Assembly (NCBI RefSeq): GCF_014189455.1
Contig: NZ_CP050298.1
Coordinates: 124,001-188,000 of the forward strand
Reading direction: 5' to 3'
DNA: 64,000 bases
Source: Mesorhizobium huakuii
Lineage (GTDB): Bacteria; Pseudomonadota; Alphaproteobacteria; Rhizobiales; Rhizobiaceae
A program made the translations under genes and the position numbers. A model generated the notes under the pieces. It ran no database searches, was not told the origin of the DNA, and saw only the letters and a program-made list of their open reading frames with translations. Positions 40,136-49,328 of this stretch are shown piece by piece (the stretch's first letter is position 1; the number at the start of each line of letters is the position of its first letter).

Positions 40136-41547
40136 TCCAGATTGATGAGGTGGAACGGCCCGCTCCGACAGCATCAAGTGCTAACGTGGCCGTTGTTTCA
40201 ACGCCACCAAGGAGGGACCGTTCCGTGACGCAGATTAACACCATCGGGCTAGATTTGGCCAAGCAGGTTTTCCAAGTTCACGGCGCAGACGCCGAAGGCG
40301 CGCCGCTGTTCAACAGGCGGTTGCGCCGGGCCGAAGTGCTGCGCTTCTTCGAGAAGCAGCCAACCTGTCTCGTCGGCCTCGAGGCCTGCGGCGGGGCACA
40401 TTACTGGGCGCGTGAGATCGCAGCACTCGGCCATGACGTCCGGTTGATCCCGCCGGCCTACGTCAAGCCCTTTGTCAAGCGCGGCAAGACCGATGCTGCC
40501 GACGCCGAGGCGATCAGCGAGGCGGTAACCCGCAAGACCATGCGCTTTGTGCCGATCAAGTCGGCCGAGCAACAGGCGGCGGCGATGGTGCTGAGGACGC
40601 GAGCTCTGCTGCTGCGCCAAAGAACACAAGTGATCAACGCCTTGCGCGCTCATATGTCCGAATTGGGCATCATCGCGGCTGCCGGCCCGGCGAAGGTGGC
40701 GGCATTAGCCGCGATCGTGCGTGACCCGACAGATGCTCGCCTGCCTGCGGCGGCGCGCTTCGCCCTGACGGCCCTTGTCGACCAGTTAGACACTCTGAGC
40801 GAACAGGTCGAACGACTTGAGCGCGAGATCGTCACCGAGGCAAAGCATGACGAAGACATGCGCCGTCTGACCACGATCCCGGGCGTCGGCGCGATCACAG
40901 CGGCGACCGTCAAGGCGCTGGTTCCCGATCCGGACGGGTTTAGGTCGGGCCGTCACCTTGCCGCTTGGCTTGGGCTTACGCCGAGGTCGCATTCGAGCGG
41001 CGGCAAGGAGCTGTTGGGCGGCATCTCGAAGATGGGCAACACGGAGCTTCGATCTCTCCTTGTAAATGGCGCTACCTCGGTCCTGCGCCATGCCAGAAAC
41101 AACGACAGGGCACTGCCCTGGTTGACCGCGTTGCTAGCGCGTCGGCCCTTCAAGGTCGTCGCCATCGCGCTTGCCAACAAGATCGCGAGGATCATCTGGG
41201 CCCTGCTAACGAAGGGCGGGACCTATCGGAAACCTGGTGTGATGGCGGTTCGTGCGGCAAACGCCTGAGGGCAGAGTACCGACACGAGCTACCGGAGAGG
41301 AGCCAGGAAGAGGCGAGGTGCATTGAGCAGACGATGATTCCACGGGACGAAATCCCGACGCGGGAGAGGCTTGCGCGACAATGTGCTTCGAGCACGTCAG
41401 ATTGATCAGCCACCCGCTTCGCGGACTTCATCGAGGCCAGCGGTCATGGGCCGCGCTGAAAGGCCGGACATATGACTGCACCGTTCCCGCGTGATGAAAT
41501 CGACTAAAAAAGCCCTTGCAACGCGGGCCGTTCCACATATGTCGCGC
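40136..41547. mobile_element. IS110-family (IS1111 group) element, tandem copy 2
   Basis: A direct repeat of copy 1 (offset 1420 bp). Its right end GTCGCGC (41541-41547) abuts the terminal region of a truncated IS5 element (TATACTCGAACGC...). Insertion near the terminal repeats of another element is usual for the IS1111 group. Confidence 0.88.
40225..41268 (+). CDS. IS110/IS1111 transposase, copy 2
   Basis: The 347-aa protein has the same sequence as that of tandem copy 1, with the same GTG start context (GGAGGGACCGTTCC). The DEDD residues and the C-terminal Ser motif are all present, so it should be active. Two adjacent active copies invite circle formation or recombination. Confidence 0.93.
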   Translation: MTQINTIGLDLAKQVFQVHGADAEGAPLFNRRLRRAEVLRFFEKQPTCLVGLEACGGAHYWAREIAALGHDVRLIPPAYVKPFVKRGKTDAADAEAISEAVTRKTMRFVPIKSAEQQAAAMVLRTRALLLRQRTQVINALRAHMSELGIIAAAGPAKVAALAAIVRDPTDARLPAAARFALTALVDQLDTLSEQVERLEREIVTEAKHDEDMRRLTTIPGVGAITAATVKALVPDPDGFRSGRHLAAWLGLTPRSHSSGGKELLGGISKMGNTELRSLLVNGATSVLRHARNNDRALPWLTALLARRPFKVVAIALANKIARIIWALLTKGGTYRKPGVMAVRAANA

Positions 41548-41800
41548 TATACTCGAACGCATTTCGATCTTTAATGTAGTTGGTTATGCCTGCGTGACTT
41601 GACGCCGGATAGACTCCGGGGGTGCCCATGCCAGCATGCGGTTGAGAACGATGCAACCGATGGCAACCTCGGTCTGTTGAGCCGGAAGAGAGCGTGCTCG
41701 CAGGCGCCGTCCGATCAGCCCCTTGTATCGTCCGATGGCTGTTTCGCTCAGCGCCCGCTTGCCGTAGCCGGTGGCTGCCTGCCATTTCAGCGGGCTTGTC
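41548..41800 (-). pseudogene. IS5-family transposase, 3' fragment (third copy)
   Basis: The minus strand encodes LKWQAATGYGKRALSETAIG, RYKGLIGRRLRARSLPAQQT and EVAIGCIVLNRMLAWAPPES, the last 80 residues of the IS5 transposase. The front is replaced at about 41799 by GGGCTTGTCGCAAA, an IS6 terminal repeat, and the terminal repeat behind it is cut by the IS1111 element. It is inactive. Confidence 0.85.
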
Positions 41801-41898
41801 GCAAAGATTGGTTTGGGCCGCAATTCCCTTTCGAACAGGGTGTTTTTCACGCTTTATTAACCTTTTGAAGTCCGAAGAGGCGCGCGAGCAGATCGTTT
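41801..41898. other. short unrecognised fragment next to IS66 copy 2
   Basis: About 100 bases between an IS6-like end and IS66 copy 2. The minus strand reads NDLLARLFGLQKVNKA with a stop, which looks like the end of some protein. Family not identified. Confidence 0.3.
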
Positions 41899-41969
41899 GT
41901 AAGCGCTCATTTCCATGCGCGTTGACGCGGCCCGTTTGACCGGGGTCGTTGTCGGCCAGTTGCATCGGA

Positions 41970-43541
41970 TCAAGTAGCGGCGGTTTTGGCGAAGTTGAAT
42001 GGCAAGAGATCGGTGATGTCGGCATTGTCCGCGCGCTGCGGCAATTCCGTGAGGACGTGGCGCAAATAGGCCAAGGGCTCGATGCCGCATGCTCGGCATG
42101 TCAGCATGAGGCTGTAGACGACGGCACTGGCCCTGGCTCCGTCCACAGTGTCGCTGAACAGCCAACTCTTTCTTCCAGTGGCAAAAATCCTGATGTCGCG
42201 CTCAAGCAGGTTGTTGTCGATCGGCATCCTGCCGTCTTCGGTGTAGCGCGTCAGGTACTCCCACTGGTTCAGGGTGTAGGACACGGCGTCGCCGATCTTG
42301 CTGTCGGGCAGGACCTTCGGGGCTATGTCGTCGAGCCATGCCTTGAGAGCGTTCATGATGGGGACGCTGTGTTGCTGGCGGAAACGGCGGATGCATTGAT
42401 GTCGCGTTTCGCCCTTGTCCGGCTTTTCGTTGCGCGTCTGGCTTTCAATCCGGTAGAGCTTTTCGAAGAACTTCAGCGCCTGCTCCGGCGGGCCGCCGCC
42501 TTTCTTTCTGGTCTTCAGTGCATCGACGAAGCGACGTCTGGAATGGGCCATGCACCCCAGATGGGTCGCTCCTGCCAGCGTGCGCCAGGCGGTATAGCCA
42601 TCGCTCATCAGGATGCCGCGGTAATCACCGAGGAAGGCCTGCGGATAGATCTGGCCGCGGCCGGGCTGATAGTCGAGCAGCACGATCGGTTCGTCGCTGT
42701 CCTCTCCACTCCGATACGCCCACATGAAGGATGTGCTGGTGGCTTCCCTGTCCTTTTCCTTCAGGACCTGGACCGTCGTCTCGTCACCATGGATGAGCGG
42801 TTGTGACCGAAGCCGTAGCTTCAGGGCATCATAGATGCGGGAGAGATGCCTCTCGCTCGATCCGATCACCCAATGGCCCAGAGCGCCGCGGCTGACGGGA
42901 ACGCCGGCACGCTCGAAGGCCTGGGCCAGACGGTAGAGCGGCGTGCCATCGACATATTTGTGGACGAGCGCAAAGGCCAGCGTCGAGGCCGTGGCGATGC
43001 TGCCCGGCAAGGGCTGCGCGGGCATCGGGGCAATGACAACAGGCGTATTGATGCCGGTCCGGTCGCAATGGCGGCATGCATACTTGAACCGCACATTCTG
43101 CAGGACCTTCGCCTTCACCTCGATATGGAGCTGCTCGGTGACGGCCTCACCCATGCGATGCATCTGGTGGCGGCAGCAAGGACAGGCCTTCTGACCGTCG
43201 GCAAGGTCATACTCGACGCGCTCGCGCGGCAGGTGTTCCGGCAGAGGCTTGCGGCCACGCTTCTTTCCCTCCGGCTTTTCGGTGGACGGAAAGCCGGTGT
43301 CCGGCAGGTCGACGACATTGCCATCTTCGCTGCCGGCGTCGTCTTCATCGGCAATCTGTTCGGCTTCATTGAAGAGGCGATCAACGTGCTTTTCGCTCTT
43401 CGGCGCAAAACGATGCAGCCGCGCTAGCGCCAACTCTTCCTCGAGCTTGGCCACGCGTTCTGCGAGCTGGCGGTTCTGCGCCTGCAGCGCAGCAATGCGC
43501 GCCATCAACTCCTCAACAGTCGGTTCGCCAGGTCGATTCAT
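41970..43541 (-). CDS. tnpC: IS66 DDE transposase TnpC, copy 2
   Basis: The same protein as TnpC of copy 1, with the coiled coil, CPCCRHQM zinc motif, HGDETTVQVL core and GRKSWLFSDT motif all intact. The start is at MNRPGEPTVEE (43541). Together with its tnpA and tnpB it should be competent for transposition, including of the 35-kb segment between the two inverted IS66 copies in principle. Confidence 0.95.
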   Translation of the reverse strand: MNRPGEPTVEELMARIAALQAQNRQLAERVAKLEEELALARLHRFAPKSEKHVDRLFNEAEQIADEDDAGSEDGNVVDLPDTGFPSTEKPEGKKRGRKPLPEHLPRERVEYDLADGQKACPCCRHQMHRMGEAVTEQLHIEVKAKVLQNVRFKYACRHCDRTGINTPVVIAPMPAQPLPGSIATASTLAFALVHKYVDGTPLYRLAQAFERAGVPVSRGALGHWVIGSSERHLSRIYDALKLRLRSQPLIHGDETTVQVLKEKDREATSTSFMWAYRSGEDSDEPIVLLDYQPGRGQIYPQAFLGDYRGILMSDGYTAWRTLAGATHLGCMAHSRRRFVDALKTRKKGGGPPEQALKFFEKLYRIESQTRNEKPDKGETRHQCIRRFRQQHSVPIMNALKAWLDDIAPKVLPDSKIGDAVSYTLNQWEYLTRYTEDGRMPIDNNLLERDIRIFATGRKSWLFSDTVDGARASAVVYSLMLTCRACGIEPLAYLRHVLTELPQRADNADITDLLPFNFAKTAAT

Positions 43542-43595
43542 CGTAGTTTTGAATCTGAACCGCACCGACGCGTCAACCGCACAATTCGGGAGCCG

Positions 43596-43949
43596 TCAGC
43601 CCGCAACCTGATATTGCCGCACCGGATGGCGCACCATTGCGTCGATGTCGATGCCGTCGAGAATCCAATGGAGCTGCTCGGTCGTCAGCGTAACCACCGC
43701 CGTCTCCCGGCGCGGCCACCGGAACTTGTCCTCGGTCAGCCGCTTTAGAACCAGCACGAAGCCGGACCGGTCAAAGAACAAGAGTTTCATCCGGTCGCGA
43801 CGGCGATTGCAAAAGGCAAAGACCGCAGGCGCAAACGGGTCGAGCTCCATCACCTCCTGAACCAGGACCGCAAGGCTGTTGATGCCGGCGCGGAAGTCGA
43901 TCGGTTCGCGATGCAGGTAGACTGTCAGGTCAGCGCCCAGTCTGAACAT
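43596..43949 (-). CDS. tnpB: IS66 accessory protein TnpB, copy 2
   Basis: The 117-aa Orf2 protein is the same as in copy 1 (FRAGINSLAVLVQEVMELDP, then NRRRDRMKLLFFDRSGFVL). It overlaps tnpA by 20 bp and is intact. Confidence 0.93.
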   Translation of the reverse strand: MFRLGADLTVYLHREPIDFRAGINSLAVLVQEVMELDPFAPAVFAFCNRRRDRMKLLFFDRSGFVLVLKRLTEDKFRWPRRETAVVTLTTEQLHWILDGIDIDAMVRHPVRQYQVAG

Positions 43950-44382
43950 GACCCAGTGCTCCGATGATCGCCGTCAATGCATCCACATCACCGCATTCCA
44001 GCGTCAACTTCACGCCGTTCGGCAAAGACGCGCTCACCTTGGCTGGGAGTGGCGACGACTTCGACAGCCGCTCTTCACCACGCGTGGCAGGCCTCTCTAC
44101 CGAATTGCCCTGCATAGGCAGGCTGTACTCCGCGGCGCTGACTTGAACTGGAATGAACGCCGACGGCGCAGGTGGCGGCAAAGCAACGGCGTCTTTGGTC
44201 GTCTTTATCCACTTCCTAAGAAGGTTGGCATTGATCCCATGTTCAAGCGCAAGTCCCGATACCGACACGCCAGGCTCAAGGCAGGCCGCAACGAGCCGCT
44301 CTTTTGACGCCGCGTCGTACCGCCGGCGGCCGTTACGCAAAATTCGCCTCACCAGCAGTTTCTGTTCATCGTCCTCAATCAC
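43930..44382 (-). CDS. tnpA: IS66 accessory protein TnpA, copy 2
   Basis: The 150-aa helix-turn-helix protein is the same as in copy 1, with a GTG start at 44382 following the GGAGGTGGACACCAC context. It is intact. Confidence 0.9.
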   Translation of the reverse strand: MIEDDEQKLLVRRILRNGRRRYDAASKERLVAACLEPGVSVSGLALEHGINANLLRKWIKTTKDAVALPPPAPSAFIPVQVSAAEYSLPMQGNSVERPATRGEERLSKSSPLPAKVSASLPNGVKLTLECGDVDALTAIIGALGHVQTGR

Positions 44383-44460
44383 GTGGTGTCCACCTCCAAA
44401 GTGGACACTTCATGCCAAAACACGCTCAATGGAAAAAGGTGCAGAGAAATTCGCGCTTTC

Positions 44461-44956
44461 GCTCATCCTTCAACATCTTGCGGAAGAAGCGCTTGGCGGC
44501 GTCGAGGTCGCGCCTCGCGGTGAGCAGGAAGTCCACCGGATTGCCGTGCTTGTCGATGGCGCGGTACAGATAGCGCCACTTGCCGCGAATTTTCACGTAA
44601 GTCTCGTCGATCCGGACCGATCCGCAATGAGGTCGGCGGAACTGGCGCAGCCGCTTCTCGATCATCGGCGCATAGGTCAAGACCCAGCGATTGATTGTGC
44701 TGTGATCGACCTCGAACCCGCGCTCTCGGAACATTTCCTCAAGGTCTCGGTAGCTGAGAGGATAGCGCAGATACCAGGACACCGCCTGCACAATCAGCCA
44801 TGCCTCGAAATGCCGCCCCTTGAAATCATCCTTCGACTGGCTTCAGCTTCTCGGCAACAGCATTCAGAATCATCGGTACGCTCCACAACATTGGGAGCGC
44901 GATTCGCTCGTCATATCGTCAATACACAGTTAAGGGTCCGAATTTGCGACAAGCCC
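44461..44956. mobile_element. IS6-family element remnant, copy B (cut by IS66)
   Basis: The minus strand carries the same IS6 transposase front as copy A (AVSWYLRYPLSYRDLEEMFR to RRDLDAAKRFFRKMLKDE), broken after KDE by the IS66 right end. The terminal repeat ends at 44956 (TTCGGACCC... on the reverse strand). Beyond it a phasin gene fragment begins, which shows the IS6 element had landed in a phasin gene. Confidence 0.85.
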
Positions 44957-45229
44957 CAAAACGGTCGGTGCCGAACTGTCGCTGAAGACGATCGCTGCAT
45001 TGCGGGCCAATGCCGAGGCAGACCTCTCGCATCTACAGGCGTTGGTTGGCGCCAAGTTGCCGTCCCAAGTTATCGCGCTGCAGTCGAGCTTCTGGCGCAA
45101 GCGGGTCGAAATGTATGTGGAGCAGGCCAAGGAATTCCAGGCCCTCAGTGTACCAAGGGAGTGGCCGCCGTCACCAAGCCGATCAAGGACGCCTTGGACA
45201 GGGCGCTGACCGACGCCAAGGCGGCATGA
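44957..45229 (+). pseudogene. phasin (PHA granule protein) 3' fragment
   Basis: The plus strand reads TVGAELSLKTIAALRANAEA, DLSHLQALVGAKLPSQVIAL, QSSFWRKRVEMYVEQAKEFQ and, after a one-base shift near 45151, TKGVAAVTKPIKDALDRALT with a stop at 45227-45229. This is the amphipathic helical C-terminal two thirds of a phasin_2 protein. The 5' part was lost at the IS6 junction. Confidence 0.8.
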
Positions 45230-45262
45230 TCGTCCCGGAAACCAGATGGGTGGTCCCCTTGG

Positions 45263-46374
45263 GCGTTGGTGCGCGGATATGAAATCGAACGCATTTCGAT
45301 CATTAATGTAGTTGGTTATGCCTGCGTGACTTGACGCCGGATAGACTCCGGGCGTGCCCATGCCAGCATGCGGTTGAGAACGATGCAACCGATGGCAACC
45401 TCGGTCTGTTGAGCCGTAAGAGAGCGTGCTCGCAGGCGCCGTCCGATCAGCCCCTTGTATCGTCCGATGGCCGTTTCGCTCAGCGCCCGCTTGCCGTAGC
45501 CGGTGGCTGCCTGCCATTTCAGCCGACCGTCGCTTGCGATTGCGGCAATGTGCTTGTCCCTTTGACCAGGCGGTCCGGCATCACCGCTTTCCACCGCCGT
45601 GGAACGCGGTGGAATGACGATGTTCGCGGTTGCGCTGTGCTGCAGGATAGACCGATAGGTTGGCTTGCCGTCATAGGCTCCGTCGGCTGTGAACTGGTCG
45701 ATCTCGCCGTCGATCTGATCGAGCAGCGGTGCCACCTGGGAAGGATCATCCGTGTCCTGATCTGTCAGCCTTTGGGCAATGATCGCGCCACTTTTGGCAT
45801 CCACTGCCAGATGCAGCTTGCGCCAGTTGCGACGTGATCTGGCGCCATGTTTCTGCTCCAGCCATTGCCCGGCGCCGTAGACTTTCAATCCCGTGCTATC
45901 GACAAGCACATGCAGCGGGCCGTCCGGCTGCGGCGGGTTTCGTCGGGCTGATGGCTCCCACTTCTGTGCCCGACGGCTCAGCGTCGTATGATCTGGAACT
46001 GGGACTTTCAGCCCCATGAGATCCAGCAGCGAGTGAAGCAATCCCTCGGTCTGGCGCAGCCGCATTGCGAAGACGCAACCCAGCGTCAGCGCTGTCTCAA
46101 TGGCGAGATCGGAATACCGGGCTTGGCCGCCGCGGGTCTTGCGTCGCGGAGCGCGCCATCCCGCCAGTGCCTCCGGCGTTACCCATAAGGTCAGGCTACC
46201 ACGCCGGCGCAGACCTGCTTCGTAGTCACGCCAATTCGTCACCCTGAATGTCATCTTTCCGACGTGATGACGACGATCTGCGTTGTGTTTGTACGGCATG
46301 GCACTCAAATCAAGCTGATTTCGATCCTGCCTGCCTATCGCCAAACCGTTGACAAAGGATCCATGCACCAACGC
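45263..46374. mobile_element. IS5-family element, copy 2 (inverted)
   Basis: A 1112-bp inverted counterpart of the element at 30745-31856. Ends are GCGTTGGTGCGCGGAT (45263-45278) and ATCCATGCACCAACGC (46359-46374). Together the two copies bracket 13.4 kb of nodD and insertion-sequence DNA. Confidence 0.85.
45316..46299 (-). CDS. IS5-family transposase, copy 2
   Basis: A 327-aa DDE transposase with the same motifs as copy 1 (VDSTGLKVYG, TADGAYDGKP, GRYKGLIGRR). Three residue differences from copy 1 are visible. The frame is intact. Confidence 0.92.
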   Translation of the reverse strand: MPYKHNADRRHHVGKMTFRVTNWRDYEAGLRRRGSLTLWVTPEALAGWRAPRRKTRGGQARYSDLAIETALTLGCVFAMRLRQTEGLLHSLLDLMGLKVPVPDHTTLSRRAQKWEPSARRNPPQPDGPLHVLVDSTGLKVYGAGQWLEQKHGARSRRNWRKLHLAVDAKSGAIIAQRLTDQDTDDPSQVAPLLDQIDGEIDQFTADGAYDGKPTYRSILQHSATANIVIPPRSTAVESGDAGPPGQRDKHIAAIASDGRLKWQAATGYGKRALSETAIGRYKGLIGRRLRARSLTAQQTEVAIGCIVLNRMLAWARPESIRRQVTQA

Positions 46375-46511
46375 TGGTCGCGATGGTACGGGCTATCTCG
46401 ACAATGCGCTAAACACGACGCTTTACTTCCGCAATCTCGAGCAGTCGGAGAAGGTGGGGTCGGCCGGTAGGGGGCGAAATGACACTCTAAGCATATACAG
46501 TGACTTCGACC
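46375..46511. other. unrecognised remnant after IS5 copy 2
   Basis: The plus strand reads DGTGYLDNALNTTLYFRNLE, protein-like but without a start, directly after the IS5 end. It may be the tail of a gene interrupted by the element. Family unknown. Confidence 0.3.
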
Positions 46512-47219
46512 TTAGTCGGATGGACCGTCGCCGACGGGAAGCGAATGCGTTTCCCACTCGTTCTTGGGGATTTCCGCGCCCAGCGAGAATTCGAAGGCAA
46601 CCACCCTTTCCAAATCCTGGGTTACCTCGCATCTGAACTTGATGTCGTACCAATGCCGTTTGCTTCGGAGCGCCGCGCCGTCCGCCTGGAGTGTAAGACC
46701 GGAAAGCTTTGTGTCGGCCATGGCGTAGGCGACGACGAAATCCGGCTGGAAGTCGGACTTCCATATACGGACCTGTTCCATAGCCTCGACGTTGCAGAGT
46801 TGGATGATACGATCATCCGTGCCCAGTTGTCTCAGCGCAACCAAAGCTTCCTTGCTTCGCGGGTCTGCCAGCACTGTCGCTGAGAATAACTCCTTGGCCC
46901 GAACCATACCGTCTCCTTGAGGGGCCGGCTCGTTGGCTATCGCTGGTTTTGTATCTTGCTCAGGTGCCCGGTCAATCGGTGCAGGCAACGCGATGGGCTT
47001 GTTGTCGTTTTGAGTAACAGTGGGCTGTGCGGTTACTGCAGCCTGGGGGTCACTCAGGATTTCGACGGTGATGCTTTGCTCGGTTGGCGGAGGCGGCGAT
47101 TGCCTGGTCGGAGAAAGTCCAAAGGCCAAGATGGCGAGCAGGTGCAACGTCACTGAAATTGCAAGGCTCAGCGCTATTGCGTTAGGGGCATACCGACCAT
47201 CTTTTTCCTGCATCGGCAA
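46512..47219 (-). CDS. DUF930 domain protein, membrane-anchored, TonB-like N-terminus
   Basis: A 235-aa protein. An N-terminal membrane helix (ALSLAISVTLHLLAILAFGL, about residues 16-35) is followed by a Pro/Gln-rich linker (about 40-95) as in TonB-like proteins, and a periplasmic DUF930 domain: LADPRSKEALVALRQL, LCNVEAMEQVRIWKSDFQPD, VVAYAMADTKLSG, KRHWYDIKFRCEVTQDLERV (about 185-204). The family is common in Rhizobiales and has no known function. It is on the same strand as the metabolite operon, 218 bp downstream of the P450 gene, so co-transcription is uncertain. Confidence 0.82.
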   Translation of the reverse strand: MPMQEKDGRYAPNAIALSLAISVTLHLLAILAFGLSPTRQSPPPPTEQSITVEILSDPQAAVTAQPTVTQNDNKPIALPAPIDRAPEQDTKPAIANEPAPQGDGMVRAKELFSATVLADPRSKEALVALRQLGTDDRIIQLCNVEAMEQVRIWKSDFQPDFVVAYAMADTKLSGLTLQADGAALRSKRHWYDIKFRCEVTQDLERVVAFEFSLGAEIPKNEWETHSLPVGDGPSD

Positions 47220-47437
47220 GGCTATAGCTCTGATGGCCGTGGGCCTGGACCAAGCTCAGATCGACGTCTGCGACGGTGTTCTTGCTGATACCAAGGTCGC
47301 GGGCGATGAGCTGCGCCCTTCATCAATAAGTGCCAGGGGGCTGTCCTCAAACTCGAGCCATTGGCGCCGAAGTGCCCTGGAGGGGCCGTCGGCAATAGGC
47401 ATCGGCACATAAGGATATTGTCAACTACGCAAAGGCT
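47220..47437. other. spacer with a helix-turn-helix gene remnant
   Basis: The minus strand contains AQLIARDLGISKNTVADV, a typical transposase or resolvase helix-turn-helix, preceded by stop codons. It is a fragment of a mobile-element gene between the metabolite operon and the DUF930 gene. Confidence 0.35.
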
Positions 47438-48679
47438 TCAATGGATCATATAGCTTCCAAAAGTCAGCGGCATCCTACGGAGGCCGCGATGATTGAAGTG
47501 ACGCCGCCAGACGACCTCACCGGTGAGACGCGGCAGCGGCAGCTGTCGCAGCAGCGCCTCGAACCCGATCGCCAATTCCATGCGGGCGAGCCGCGCCCCG
47601 AGGCAGAAATGCTCGCCGTGACCGAAGGCAAGATGATCGATATTGGCGCGGTCGATGTCGAAGACGTCGGGCTGCGGAAAACGTGCCGGATCGCGATTTG
47701 CAGCGCCGAGGATCAAGACCACGCGATCGCCGGAAGTGATCTGCTGTCCGCGCATGTCGACGTCGCCCGAGGCGACGCGATCGAGCCGCATAAACGGGCC
47801 ATCGAAGCGCAACATTTCCTCTATCGCGCGGTCCAGAAGACACGGATCTTTGCGCAAACGCTTCATCGCATCAGGTCGTGTGAGCAACGCGAGCATGCCA
47901 TTCCCGATCGTCGCTCGCGTCGATTCGTGGCCGGCGAACAGTAGCAGAGCGAGCGTTGCGCGCGTCCACTCCCGGCCGAACGGAGGCTCTTCAAGTGCAA
48001 GCAGACGAGTGAGCACGTCATCCTCGGGACTGCGGCGCCGCAGGTCCAGCAACGCATCAAAATAGTCACTCATTTCCGCAATGGTGGTCGTCATGCCATC
48101 GAGGGTCTCCGGCCGTGAGGCCCCCAACTCAAAATAGGCCGTCATTCGGCTGAACCAGGTGAAAAGACTCGCGTGATCCTCGGGCGGAATCCCGACCATC
48201 GCGGCGATCACCGCAACGGGCAATGGTTGGGCAAAGTCCTCAATGAAGTCGCCGCCGCCCGCCCGGAGCATGCGATTGATCAGTTGATCCGCAACCCGCT
48301 GTATCTCGCCAGCAATGCGGTCGACCGCTGGCTTGGCAAACAGCTTATTGAGCGGCACACGCCGCTGAAGGTGCTTCGGCGGATCCATATTCATCAACCA
48401 CTCGGAAATGAAGTCGTCGATCGGCGTCATGCGCTGCCGCAGTTCCAGGGGCATACGGTTAGTTGCCACTGCACGGCGCGCGGCGCTGGCGAAGCGGCGA
48501 TCGGAAAGCACCGAATTCGCGTCGTCGTAGCGGGTCAGCAACCACGACTGGATCGGCGCACACCAGTGAACCGGATCCGCATGCCGCAGCATGTGATATA
48601 TTGGATAGGGATCATCGAAGATGGCAGGCTCGAACAGACCGAAGGGGTCTTCGAGAGGAGTTACGAGGGCAACCGGCAT
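47438..48679 (-). CDS. cytochrome P450
   Basis: A 413-aa soluble bacterial P450. It has the I-helix LLFAGHESTRATIGNGML (oxygen-binding AGxExT, about residues 235-252), the K-helix EEMLR (ExxR), and the haem loop FGHGEHFCLGARLARMEL with the Cys ligand. PVHWCAPIQSWLLTRYDDAN is the usual N-terminal strand region. ATG 48679 follows GGAGACGGAC. An upstream TTG at 48715 directly after the GNAT stop is also possible. It is the last gene of the operon and probably a late hydroxylase of the pathway product. The substrate is unknown, and no ferredoxin gene is seen. Confidence 0.92.
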   Translation of the reverse strand: MPVALVTPLEDPFGLFEPAIFDDPYPIYHMLRHADPVHWCAPIQSWLLTRYDDANSVLSDRRFASAARRAVATNRMPLELRQRMTPIDDFISEWLMNMDPPKHLQRRVPLNKLFAKPAVDRIAGEIQRVADQLINRMLRAGGGDFIEDFAQPLPVAVIAAMVGIPPEDHASLFTWFSRMTAYFELGASRPETLDGMTTTIAEMSDYFDALLDLRRRSPEDDVLTRLLALEEPPFGREWTRATLALLLFAGHESTRATIGNGMLALLTRPDAMKRLRKDPCLLDRAIEEMLRFDGPFMRLDRVASGDVDMRGQQITSGDRVVLILGAANRDPARFPQPDVFDIDRANIDHLAFGHGEHFCLGARLARMELAIGFEALLRQLPLPRLTGEVVWRRHFNHRGLRRMPLTFGSYMIH

Positions 48680-48715
48680 GTCCGTCTCCATATTCCATGC
48701 AAAGCGCTGGTTCAA

Positions 48716-49292
48716 TCAATCTGGCTGCTCGTTCGAGTCCCTGTCCGAGAGCCGCCGGAGCTTCCCCTTGCAGGCAATTGCGCGAAAGCCTGCCGCCGCG
48801 AACATCGCGGGCACGCCGGTCCAGACGAAAGCACCGGGTAACGTCTGGCTGGGAATGGCGGGAATGGCCGGATAGCCTTCCAGGCAGCTCGCGCCCTCAA
48901 CGAAGGCAAAATCGCAGGTTCGAGTAGGCGCGATCCGACTCCCAAGCCGCGCCATTTCGTCTGAATGGAGAACCATGATGGGCCGGGTTCGTGTGGTCGC
49001 TCCCGCGCTAAAACCGCAGAAAGTCCTCGCAGGGGCCGACGCGAGCCCATCCGCCCGGTGCCCGCTTCGCGAATGCAAGCAGGTCGTGGATCCGGCCGTC
49101 GGCGACCAGCGCATGAAACTGCGGCCGCGCCTGCGGCCCACTCACTGCATGCGAGCTGCGTCCGCCCTTCTCGACACGCCAATACATGCGCCAACATCCG
49201 GTCGCGACCTGTGATCCGAAAAGACTCTCGATCAGCCCCCATGTCCTCAGGCGCAACGGTATTATGGCTGTTTCGGTGTCCGATGCCGACAT
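48716..49292 (-). CDS. GNAT-family N-acetyltransferase (two frameshifts)
   Basis: About 192 aa when reassembled from three frames. MSASDTETAIIPLRLRTWGL to GGWARVGPCEDFLRF (frame one) shows the GW-V-P motif of this GNAT group. A shift at the AAAA near 49010 gives WFSIQTKWRGLGVGSRLLEP (acetyl-CoA loop RGLGVGSRLL). A second shift near 48905 gives FVEGASCLEGYPAIPAIPSQ and FVWTGVPAMFAAAGFRAIAC (C-terminal GNAT core). All pieces align in order, so I take this as one gene. It may acetylate an amino group of the product or confer self-resistance. Confidence 0.65.
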
Positions 49293-49328
49293 AGCGCAGA
49301 TCCTCGAGGCTGATCGCATGCAGAAACA

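Larger units (their letters stand above)
41899..44460. mobile_element. IS66-family element, copy 2 (inverted, no target duplication)
   Basis: The same 2562 bp as copy 1 in the opposite orientation, with intact terminal repeats (41899-41920 and 44439-44460). The flanking octamers differ (GATCGTTT on the left, GCTCATCC on the right). The right flank continues an IS6 transposase gene, but the left flank does not, so one side has been replaced by recombination or deletion. Confidence 0.9.

Noticed and set aside
44153..45229. 358-aa plus-strand frame
   Set aside because: It is a chimera of IS66 antisense, IS6 antisense and the phasin fragment, with no continuous family match.
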